From Steromphala cineraria (taxonomy: Eukaryota; Mollusca; Gastropoda; Trochida; Trochidae), in NCBI GenBank assembly GCA_916613615.1, contig OU744720.1:6923749-6987748 (forward strand): a stretch of DNA of 64,000 bases. The letters are read 5' to 3'. The position numbers and the translations under genes were made by a program. The notes beneath the pieces were generated by a model. That model saw only the letters and a program-made list of their open reading frames with translations. It was not told the DNA's origin and made no database searches. The number at the start of each line of letters is the position of its first letter. Position 1 is the stretch's first letter. This document shows, one piece after another, positions 1 through 11,100 of the stretch.

Positions 1-479
1 AAAATGAAACCGGTGATTTGTGTTTCCGAATAAAGGATAATAAAATATACCACAATGTAATTCCGTTTTCTTTTGTTACCAAACTGTGTGAGATTTGAAG
101 CAGTAACAACAAACAATAGGTAATCGCCAAGATATACATATTTGGAAGTATAGGTTGCCATAAACCAAATATATTTCAAAAGAAAACTGAAAACCAATAA
201 CATACCTGATAATTATTTAATGTGGCGTATTCATATATTCATAAGGCGGGAAGGTTCGGGGTTCAGAAACTAGTCACAGAGGCAAAAGAAGACAACCGTC
301 CAACGTGAACGATAAATAATAAGTGTACTTGTTAAGCGCTTACTAGGCCATACACATATAGTATGCTCAAAGCGCTACAACGACCAGGTGCCTTTAACTA
401 TCCAAGAAAGTATACGTCTTCCATAAGGATAGTACGAAAGCCTACAGGGTTCAGAATGGATTTTTGAAATTTCTCTTTT

Positions 480-672
480 AAAAGTGGTAATTACCACTTT
501 TTGGGAAAAAAAATTTTTTGTAATGTTTTTCTTTTATAATTGGTAAATACCATTTTTTTTCTCGTAATTAGCACTTTTGAAACTGGTAATGACCATATTT
601 TTGGTTATTGGTTATTACCACTTTTAACTCGTAAATTCCACTTATAAATAGTAATTACCACCTTTTTGGGTT
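480..672. repeat. degenerate tandem repeat with GGTAATTACC cores
   Basis: Variants of GGTAATTACCACTTTTT recur about every 30-50 bp (for example near 485, 540, 586, 611 and 649). Each core is itself palindromic. Confidence 0.6.
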
Positions 673-773
673 ATATATCAGATTCACACATAGATAGGGC
701 AGTGTGAAGTTGTTTACTTATTCCTTATTCGATATTCAGTGTTTCAAGTTACTTATTCAGAAAAGACGATCTA

Positions 774-1003
774 GGGTGCCAAAGAATACGTGCAGTACCT
801 AAGTATACTCAAATTAAAGGCAATTCAATTGCCCATCCAGTGAGGTAGCTTACGTCATATTACATAGAGGCGGTCATACCGTAATGTCCCCAAAACCAAC
901 GCTAAGTACCCCTTTATTGTAGTTGTCTCAAACAACAACTTCTGAAGGTACCAAAGAGTACCTGCACCACCTTCTTAGTATACTCTATTAAAGGTAATTC
1001 AAT
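774..1003. repeat. diverged direct repeat pair of about 60 bp
   Basis: 774-832 and 943-1003 share GGT(G/A)CCAAAGA(A/G)TAC, then AGTATACTC and AAAGG(C/T)AATTCAATTG in the same order. This is an old local duplication or two copies of one element end. Confidence 0.5.
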
Positions 1004-1841
1004 TGATATCTACAGACTTCTCAACAATCTTAATTGCTTTTTAAACAAAACGTTGTGTCATCATAAAATATATAAATGCTTACTTTGTAACCTATTTCTT
1101 CGATGGCCATGCGTTGTGAGCTGTTGTGAGCTTCTGAAAAAATTTGATACCATATGCCATGAGGCCTGGAATACGAATAAATTAACTCTTGTTCGCGATT
1201 CATATGTATTGATTAGTTGTATGTAGTACAAGCAGTTGTATAACTGTAATTGTACAGTTGTACGACAACAAAAATCATAATATACAAGAATTCAGTAAAT
1301 GGTACACTTGAAGGTACTCTTTGTAAACCCAATATAACAATTCATTAGAAATCAACAAGATATCTGCTGAGAATGACAAACACTTTATATTGCAGACTTT
1401 GGGAATAAAACTAGTATTTTCCAAGTCTTCAGTTTTGACCTTTCAAGAGGAATAAATGAACAAGTGTATGTGTAGGAGCCTCTTGGTCAATATTCCAGAC
1501 ATTGGCAATATAATAAGTTTGAAAGGTGAAGATTTGAAAATTCAAGATGCACTAACAGATTTTATAGGTCAAGATAAACTAATAATCGGTTTGAAAGGTC
1601 ACGATAAACCTTAACCAGTAAGTTGGTATTCGTATTTCAGTTTCACATGTAGTGATGAAAACAATCGTAGTGAAAACCTTACTCCTCACTTCATCAGTTT
1701 CAAAGTTGGGACAACTCGATCCACATTGTGTTCTTTGCACAGAACATCTCATTTTCATCTACATTTCTTCTTCAGTTCTGGTACGCACTTCCATGGTAAC
1801 ACCAAAACAAATAACAAAAGACCAACAAATCATTCAAAAGC

Positions 1842-1847
1842 TTTATT
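1842..1847 (-). terminator. candidate poly(A) signal AATAAA
   Basis: Reads AATAAA on the minus strand. It is followed within about 50 nt by T/GT-rich DNA (TTTGTTGGTC, then TTGTTATTTGTTTTGGTG), as expected for a cleavage site with a downstream element near 1820-1830. Confidence 0.4.
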
Positions 1848-2244
1848 GCTAAGGAATGAGACCCTTGTTTGTAAAAAACATTTAACAACTTTAGTACGTG
1901 GAAAGGTCCCTCCGGATGTAGAATGTATGTGGGTATGTATGATGAGAAGATCCTCTATGGCAAGCAGTCAGTCTACAGGTATATGTCTATGTATATAGGT
2001 ATGTACAAGCAGAAGCAATGTGTATATACAATGAACATGCGTAGCTAGCTCTACAATTCCATACAAATACAGCAACCATCCGATAGGAGCACTAAACGGC
2101 TGGACACTGAGACTCTAATTGACCTAGGGGAAGTAGCATCTTTTCCTTAATTAAATATTTTTTACAATTTTCTTTTAGCAAGTTTTTTACAAATTTTACC
2201 CTCCCAAACTATTAGTTTTTGCAACCAACACGCAAAATCTTAAT

Positions 2245-2500
2245 AGAGTCAATATCCCATTACTTAACCCAGTTATTCTTAGTCATAGCAGAAATTATCA
2301 AATATCAAGCAAAAATCAACGGTGTCCATTTTTGTGTGAACTCATACCTATTCATTTGAGGTTTAGAATTGCTTCATGAAGCAGGAGATACCTGGGTAGA
2401 ATGTTCTCTTCAGAATTGCATGTAACTAATATTGTTTCTGTGGTATCATTTTATGTACCTAAAACGTGCTACTGCCCCTCTAACAGCTGGGCGTTGTCCA
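2245..2500 (+). mobile_element. decayed MITE, right part of the TTAA/GGGGCAGTAGCACG family
   Basis: Ends in AAAACGTGCTACTGCCCCT and carries an internal CCATTTTTGTGTGAACTCAT stretch. Both match the intact copies at 40.4 and 42.4 kb. The left terminal repeat is lost. It lies in the presumed 3'UTR of the adhesion gene. Confidence 0.55.
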
Positions 2501-4939
2501 CTCTTGACCACTGAAGACCAGTGTGACCAGCTGACCAATCATCACTTTATCATTCTGCACAAACAATTTCATTGGTAATTTCCTCATTTTGTATGATTTC
2601 ACAATTCTTTCTCAATCTCATTTAAATTCAAAGACATAATATGAAGTCCAAAGGTATATTATTAGTAACAAGAAAGACTATGCTTTCGATTACATGTGTG
2701 ATTCATAGTTCAACACAATTCCTGTCTTGAAATGTTCAAATATCCACTTGTGAAAACTTAATTCATAGCTAAATACAAATAATTAAATGTCTTTCATCAT
2801 ATTTGAAAATGATCATCAGTTAGAAATTTTCATACAACCAAATAACTTAATCAGAAAATATATTTCATTTTTGACAAACAAAATCAATCTCAATAAGAAA
2901 TTACATTTCAAAAGTTCTTTCATCAATATCAAAATACAGTTTTATCTGAAAATAAAGAAACAGAACAAAATGTTTAGATCAACATTAGTTTTTAAGCCGT
3001 GTCTTGACATAGCAGGTGAAACGCTGGTTAATATTGATGGTGTCATTCAAAACATTTTGATAAATGAATGACATACAAAACTACAGGAGCATTTAGAGAA
3101 ACATGAAAATGACATACTACAATGTACAAGTAAAATGATGCCATCCTAACGGCTAACACCTTTCGCACGTGTAAAGTAAAAATATAATAAATAACATTTT
3201 ATATACACGGAGGGCATATAGTTAACCAGGATGGCAGTTTGTAAAAAATAACAATTCATATAAAATTCACATAAACTGTGAAAAATATTGGAACAATGGA
3301 CAACTCACTACAAATACCTACCTACAGACAAAACACAAACATTCAAATATTAAAACTAGTTCACACAAACCACTGGCACATCTTTTACTCTCTCCACCAG
3401 CAAGACAAAATAGTTCATTGAAGACCACACAATCGTAAATAAACTAGAAATGAGCAGACTTGCTTTGAGTGAGTACATAAAGCTACGGCACCTCTAACAA
3501 CTGCAAACAAGGGAAAACTTTACCTCAATCAATTGTTATAACAGATTTTTAAACTAATGACATGTATTTACAGTGGTGTTAAGGTTCAACATGCAACCAG
3601 GATGCAAACAAAAGCCGCTATTGTTCGATGAGTGTATCAGGATAGTCACGAGACAATCCCTGGCAAGAAAAAGATTTCTTTGTGATAAACATTCAGAACT
3701 TTCAAGCAAAGGGGTTTACATGGATGGGTCAACGGTTTGGAAAATTCTGATGTGATGAAAATGAGTTAAAATGTTATAATTGCTTAGTTAAGTGCACTTT
3801 ATGTGACTATTGAGATGAATTCTCCTGCGACTCGAATCCAGGTATGATCTCATCAAGTGATCGACTGCATAAAATAAGGCAAACTGAGAGAGGCTGCCAT
3901 TACGCTGCTTATCATTCCCAGCCGGGCCTCGCTAGCAATAGACGAAACAGTTGCATATTCTTAGCTTTGGGCAGCACTGCCAAACAATTTTGGAACAAAT
4001 ACTTGATAACATACAATGATATATATGGTTTTATAGAAAATACACTTTTGAGTGGAATGACATAAATGAATACTGAGCAAATCCAATCTCAATTTACCAA
4101 ACCCAGCAGAAAAATGAAATAAGGAATGTTTTATCGCTATCACATATCCCTAAGCTTTGATAACTATTCATTACATACTATTAAAGTACAAAAATAATCT
4201 TTTCTCAGAAATAACCATAATTTGGGCTTTCTTAATCATTATTGTCAATTTCCCTCAACATGATTGCTTCTTTGTGATTGGCTGTTTACCCAGGATAGTA
4301 TCAAGTATAGCATCATACATGAGCACCAATCTGAAATACATACCGGTGAATATCTCTCTCTCTCTATTCAACCAGTCCAGTGCATTAACATTGCACAAGT
4401 TTCACGGGAAGTAAATAGAAGACTTTTTTACGTTTCCAAAGATTAAATGCTACATAGTATGTCCACTTAGATTTAGATATGAATACATTTAAGAATGGCA
4501 GAAACTTATCGATTCCATTAAGCTGCCAAACACAACCTTCATGAAAGAAATCTTTAGATAGTTCCTCAAAGGACAACTCTTTTGTTTTGTTTAGGACATT
4601 GGTGATTTCTGAATGTAGGAATGTAGGTCAATGCTTTCAGGAATGTCAAGAAACACATCTCTGAACCTTCCTTCCAATATCTGTTTGCAATCTTCAACAG
4701 GCATATTTACCGAATGCTATTACACTTGGATCTCTCATATTTGGAACTTAATCTGGTTGAAATATAAAATAAAAAAAAGTTTTTAACTTGCACAGCTTCC
4801 ATAAACACTAGTTTATCACTTTGGAATGTTGCCATTTGGATTTGGGATGTTTTCAGGTCCTGCTCCATCACAGGAGTTATCTCCCTTTAGCACTCTTTAG
4901 TTCCACAGTAGGGCAGGTTGTCAGGAAGGCAGGAGGAAG

Positions 4940-5183
4940 CTAGATCTGGGACTCTGTTGCATGATGGTTAAGAGGCTGCGGAGACTGCTGAACTTCGGGA
5001 ACTTTACCCTTTGACATGTACTGCCCAATGAAAGAACCGTCTTCGTTAAATTTTGTAGTATCAAAGTCTGCACCTCCATATTCCATGAGTGACTCGTCAT
5101 CGTCTCCCATATCCATATCGTCTCCATAGTCAAAGTTCGGGTTGATCCGCGACGCCTTCTTTGTTGGGTAGTCGTCTTCTCCA
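4940..5183 (-). CDS. coding exon 13: ankyrin-binding FIGQY tail and stop
   Basis: Encodes residues 603-683. An acidic stretch is followed by KFNEDGSFIGQYMSKGK, the conserved L1-family ankyrin-binding site; phosphorylation of its Tyr controls ankyrin release in studied members. The protein ends HHATESQI and then TAG. The terminal S-Q-I fits a class I PDZ ligand (S/T-x-hydrophobic). Acceptor CTTCAG. Confidence 0.95.
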
Positions 5184-8100
5184 CTGAAGTGAGAAGTAAA
5201 TAGGATTATTAATCTGAATCTGATATCCCATTAATATCTCCCCTGCACAGGACGAATAAACGATAAGTCTTCTTAGCTATTATGCAGGAATCAAAATTTA
5301 AAATCATAAAACTTCTATCCTTAAGAAATTTTGTTTTTACAACAACCTTTTATTGACAATTAATTTGGAAAGAAAACCCAAAAGATTCATTTACCAAAAT
5401 TGACCACAATGCTCTGAAAGCTTGCCCAAGCATATAAATTTTGGTACTCACGGAGCTCTGGACAAGTCGTGGAATCCGCTGTCAACCAAATCCTTCTCTG
5501 GGTCGATGTCATTGGCTCGCTCCTTCTTGTCCACTGAAAATCAACCAATCAGATTCATCACAAAGTGTTCATTTAAATAGTTTGGTCTATAACAAAACAG
5601 CATCTCATCTATGATGAATAGAGACATGTAAAATGTTTATGTAATATATTTATATGTGTAACTAATTTCCTCGGTAGGTTAATTTTGAAAGAACCAAACT
5701 ACATATGAGCTATGTTTCAGTCGGCACTAGACCATCTGTACTAAATGCGGTTTAAATGAAAAAGCAGCATGTGAATCAATTTAAGGATCAGAGACTCGGC
5801 CAACAGAAGAAGAGAAATGAAAAAGGGCAAAAAAAAAGCCTACAATAGAGTTATATACAGGTACATGTACCTAAAAATCTAATACTTGTAACCAAGACTG
5901 CCTGACAAAATAAAGCTCAGTGGGAAAAGAATCCTTAGGTTCATGAGCTATCACTAGTGAAGTGTATTATCATCCGCTGACACTAAAACGTTGATTTGAA
6001 GAAAGATATAAGAACTCACAGGGATATGTTCCCTCCTGTCTCTTCCTGTTGCAGATGACGACGATGAGGATGATGACAATGAGCAGGATGATGAGGGCCA
6101 CGATGAGGGCGATCCACCACAGGTCCACACCCGCCGCCACTACAGGAGCAATCGCTGCAAACACAACATCAACGTTAATAACATTGTCATGCACAAGACT
6201 CTTTTAAGATAATGTCATGTGTACAAGACTCATTCATGATAATATCATGTGTACAAGACTCATTCAGGATAATGTCATGTACACAAAACTCATTCAGGAT
6301 AATGTCATGTGTACAAGACTTTTTCACAATAATTACATGTGTACAAGACTCATTCGGGATAATGTCATGTGTACAAGACTCATTTAGGATAATGTCATGT
6401 CTACAAGACTCATTCAAGATAATGTCATGTGTACAAGACTCATTCGGGATAATGACATGTCTACAAGACTCATTCAAGATTATGACATGTGCACAAGACT
6501 CATTTGGGATAATGACATGTGTACAAGACTCAATCGGGATAATGACATGTGTACAAGACTCATTCGGGATAATGACATGTGTACAAGACTCATTCGGGAT
6601 AATGTCATGTCTACACGACTCATTCGGGATAATGACATGTGTACAAGACTCATTCAGGATAATGTCATGTCTACAAGACTTATTCAAAATAAGACTTTGT
6701 GCTAACTCAAACAAGTTTTAAGTATTTGTTTGTTTATTTGATTGATATTGAGAAGATGACAGCACATGGAACATAGATTTATTTATCAGAACCTAAAGAG
6801 CAGACAACACTAACTAGAGTGACCAAACAATTGAGAAAGGACTTTGTTGTGTAGGAGATCGGTGAAGTGACTAGTTAAGTGACTTGAACTTGAAGTGACA
6901 AGTTATGGACAAGTTAAAGACATATGCTACATTCAGGTCAGTTTGACATAACAAGTGCACAGAAGTCACAGACTAACACAAAACATGGTTTTGATAACAG
7001 TCTGAATGGAGTTTCCTAGAAAGTTTTCAACTTTTTTTAACATGTATCTATTTTTGAGAATTTTTCGTGCAAAATTTGAAACAAATCGGATTAATAGATT
7101 TATGCAATCAGTCAGTCAGGTAAGTTCTGATTGATGCAAAACATGAAAATTCATCAAATATCAAAATAAACGAATTGGCTTGTAATGAGGCACTACACAC
7201 TTCCAAGTAGTGATTACGACATGTCTAAGAAAAGAATCGGATGAATAGGTTATCCGTAACAGGTTGGACAAATAATTTCCTTGAGCAGATAGAATTGTTG
7301 GAATAACTAAATACTCTTGACCTGTGGTCAGGGGTAAAAAGATTAGACGATTTGCTGGACGCTCAGAAACATAGAGATTCCGAAACAGTGTGATTATCTT
7401 CTATTGAAGTGTTCAAGTGCTAAACACAGAATATTACTCAAAAATTACTCACCAATAAATATTTGATTGCAGATACAAATACATTAACATTAAGTAGCAA
7501 CTTTAAGTTGATAATTTGAATGTAAACTTTTTTGACATTATTTAGTAAGAAAACAATTAAAAAATAAAAAATCATAAAATAAAGTTTAGAAAAATCCTGC
7601 ATATATATTTCAAATGGTTGTGAATGTTAATATGACATCTGATTTTTTGCACATAGTATAGTCTAAGCCAATGATATTGTTCGAATTATCTGTTTAAGGA
7701 GATACATTGCATAAGAATATTGTCTACACAAGTACCATGAAGAAAGTCCATGGTATTCATGGTATTTATATTTTGCAGTGAAGCTCCAGTACACCACAGA
7801 TTGCTACCACTAGATGTCCTTATTACTACTATTTTCTAGGCCTTACTACTGACTGGTGTCTCATAGCAATCAATAGCATGAAACCACTCATTGGTTCCTT
7901 GTGTTGCTGATACTGCTCTATTGTAACCTACTGCATTGGCTTGTCTTGCAGATTGATATACATTGACACATATGAAATGCTTTGCAAAGAGCAAACATGA
8001 AAACTTCCTAAAAAGTCACTCAGAGGTATCATTAAGCATTTTTTCACAAAAATTTCAATGAATAACCATTAATTAACAATCATATCCAAATCTGTTCTTT

Positions 8101-11100
8101 GTGAACATTCATAAGTAATAGCTACCCCTCGTGAGTGTCCCTGAGTCATGAGACAAGTGATAAGGGAGGGAGTGATAGAGAATGGACTTACCAGGGAGTT
8201 CTGTCAGAGTGACGTGGATAGGAACAGTTTTATTCTCGTAATCGTGTCTGACAATGCGGTAGTATGTGCCGTTGATGACCTTGTACTCGTCCAATGAGAG
8301 TGCAGATGTGTTGATATAGGTGGAGCCGGTATCTTCGTTATGCTGTACATGGGGTGGATAGCTACCCTTACGGTACGTCACATTCTTGAATCTCCACCAG
8401 TACTCCAGGGTCAGTGCGGGGTCCGTGGTCGCGGTAACCGTCAAGTTGACCATATCCCCCTTAGTGATTTCTTGGTGTTCTTCAGGTCGTTCAGTAATTA
8501 TTATTGGTTCTGCAAAGAATAACATTTTTAATACATAGAGGATACTTAATGTAGTTTTCCAAATACCAGGTTTATTTCATCGAGTGTCATGGGTAAAGTT
8601 GATGTATGAAATATCAACTTTACCCATGTCTACAATAAATATCAACTTTACCCATGTCTACAATAAATATCAACTTTACCCATGTCTACAATAAATATCA
8701 ACTTTACCCATGTCTACAATAAATATCAACTTTACCCACGTCTACATTAAATATCAACTTTACCCATGTCTACAATAAATATCAACTTTACCCATGTCTA
8801 CATTAAATATCAACTTACCCATGTCTACCCAAGTCTACATTAAATATCAACTTTACCCACGTCTACATTAAATATCAACTTTACCCACGTCTACATTAAA
8901 TATCAACTTAACCCATGTCTACAATAAATATCAACTTTACCCATGTCTACATTAAATATCAACTTTACTCACGTCTACATTAAATATCAACTTTACCCAT
9001 GTCTACAATAAATATCAACTTTACCCATGTCTACAATAAATATCAACTTTACCCATGTCTACAATAAATATCAACTTTACCCATGTTTACCCATGTCTAC
9101 AATAAATATCAACTTTACCCATGTCTACAATAAATATCAACTTTACCCATGTCTACAATAAATATCAACTTTATCCACGTCTACATTAAATATCAACTTT
9201 ACCCATGTCTTCATTAAGTATTCTATTTAATTTATGATATTTTTAATGAAATACGCAATAAGAATCACTTTAAAACTGGAAAATTACTCCCACTGTACAG
9301 ATGGCTGAAAGTAGTTCCGGCACCTGACCAGGGAAAATATAACACATCGTTACTGTTGCCTGATACAGATTATTTCATTGATAAAACCCAGTATTTTATC
9401 GCTGATCATATAATAAAATCCTTTATTCAACATATGTCACATGCTTGGAGGCCTCACAATTAATGACCAATGAACCTTGAAAGGGGTGGGTACATCTAAT
9501 ACATAGCCCCTGCCAAAAGACCATTAGACCTTGTTGGCCAGATGAGCTCCAAATGATAAGAAGATTTACCTATAACATTGAGGCAGCCGGAAGAGTACTC
9601 TTCGCTGACTTTGTTGAAGACTCTGCACTGGAAACACTGGATGTCATCTGGTTTAACCAGGCTCCTCACAGTCAGCACCCGCTTGTTGTCACTGAACTCA
9701 AACTTGCCAGTGTCTGCAAAATCACAAAGATTTCGGTTTAAATCAGTTGAAACATAGAGCCCTAAACTTTGTAGCTCATAATGTACCGGTAGCTGATAAT
9801 TTGTGGCTAACAAACTCTCCCAGATGCAAAATAATGAATTATCAAATACATCTCAAAATCTCATAAATTCTTTTGCTTTAGCCATTTTTATTTTCAAGGT
9901 CACAGAAAAGGATTGCGAAAAGAAAATTTTGCTTACAATTCTTAAAGTTAAAGGTGAGAATATTGATACAAGGGTCAGGACCAATAACATTTCTCAGAAT
10001 GATGCTTGAGAAAATCTCACTTAACCCAATAAGCTGATTTTGCCTCAATGGCCCAATGACCTAAAATGTAACGGGACGGGGGCTTACTTGAAATCGTCAT
10101 TTTTTCTCCGTTGCGGAACCACTCAGGGCTAGCCTCAAGGTCGGTACCGTCAAGAGACATGGCCTTGCACTCAAACACTGCTTCAGTTTCTTCGGGTGCA
10201 ACAATGTCCTTCAGGGGCACCTCCCAGATAGGACCAGCTACATAAACACATTAAAACATGTCAGAATACAATATTAACAAGAAGACATAAACACATTAAA
10301 ACACATCAGAATAGAACATAAATCAGCTGGCATTCTCTTTCAGCATATTTCAACAAAAGATTACTAACCATTAAAGCTTATGAAGTCACAGTAAACTTTT
10401 ATCATTACCTAATATAGCAAGTATAACAAAATCACACAAGTTCATTTACAAACTTTAAGTGTGGAAGTGTCCCACATTATACTTAGTCAACCCACTTGCT
10501 TATATGGTTATATTAAAACAGGACTCCTTTGGGAAATTGATGTAGGGAGCGCTTTGGACATGTTATTAAAGTATCTTGAAAGCGTGTGGTATAGTATCCA
10601 CATGATCATTATTATACTAGTTTACTCACAGATGACACTGAGATGGACAGTGGCCTCTATCTTGGGTGTTGTAGCTTCCCCTTCACAGACATAGTTGCCT
10701 GCATCGACCAGCTGCACATTCTTGATGGTCAACTTGCGGCCCCACTTCTCCTGGACCTCATACTTGACATCGTCGGTCACTATCTGCTTCTGGTCCTTGA
10801 ACCACAACACTCTCACTATCGGACTGAAACCACAAAAGAGTTCACATGTAGTAAGTCAATAGCAATAGGTATTTGTCATATCAAATTTTGCTCAGTTTTG
10901 TATTTGGGCCTATGGCATTAATACTGAATAAAGATTGAATTTATAAAAACATAAATAGGTAACAACAGTGTTTTTTTATCAGAGGGCTTCCCCAAACGAA
11001 ATTGTTTTAATACAGTGGTATACAGGATGTAGCTCAATTGGTAGAGCGTCTGCTTGTCACCTGGAAGACGGGGGTTGATTCCCTGTCGCATCATACCAAA

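Larger units (their letters stand above)
1..1841. other. no gene recognised; degenerate repeats
   Basis: AT-rich DNA beyond the inferred 3' end of the gene. It holds the GGTAATTACC-type repeat (480-672) and a diverged direct repeat (774-832 and 943-1003). The only open frames are short and unrecognised (1652-1852, 1726-1998). Confidence 0.5.
1842..4939 (-). other. probable 3'UTR of the L1-family gene
   Basis: After the TAG the minus strand carries no further recognisable coding exon. Scanning downstream, the first AATAAA I find is at 1847-1842. The roughly 3.1-kb length is an inference, because a noncanonical poly(A) signal or a further intron could shorten it. The segment includes a decayed MITE near 2245-2500. 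The open frames here on the plus strand (for example 2787-3071) are AT-rich and look spurious. Confidence 0.4.

Noticed and set aside
4921..5184. 87-codon minus-strand frame over the last exon
   Set aside because: It is the wrong frame. The frame that continues phase 2 from exon 12 gives the FIGQY tail and the true stop at 4940.
6187..6721. Long overlapping open frames on both strands (about 170 codons each) with ten-residue repeats
   Set aside because: They are produced by the 30-bp minisatellite, whose unit length is divisible by three, and lie within an intron of the adhesion gene. No start context or domain supports them.
6720..8100. FnIII exons between the last Ig-like exon and the transmembrane exon
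   Set aside because: I read the minus strand here for the usual Trp/Tyr FnIII pattern with splice sites and found only AT-rich, stop-filled sequence. A profile search would be needed to be certain.
8101..8191. Extension of the Ig-like exon past its donor
   Set aside because: The open frame continues a short way, but GTAAGT at 8191 is a strong donor and keeps phase with the transmembrane exon. The extension has no Ig features.
11026..11090. Functional tRNA-Asp gene
   Set aside because: The A box and anticodon loop are tRNA-like, but the acceptor stem pairs poorly, the T-loop lacks the standard TTCGA and a SINE body follows. It is a SINE head, not a tRNA.
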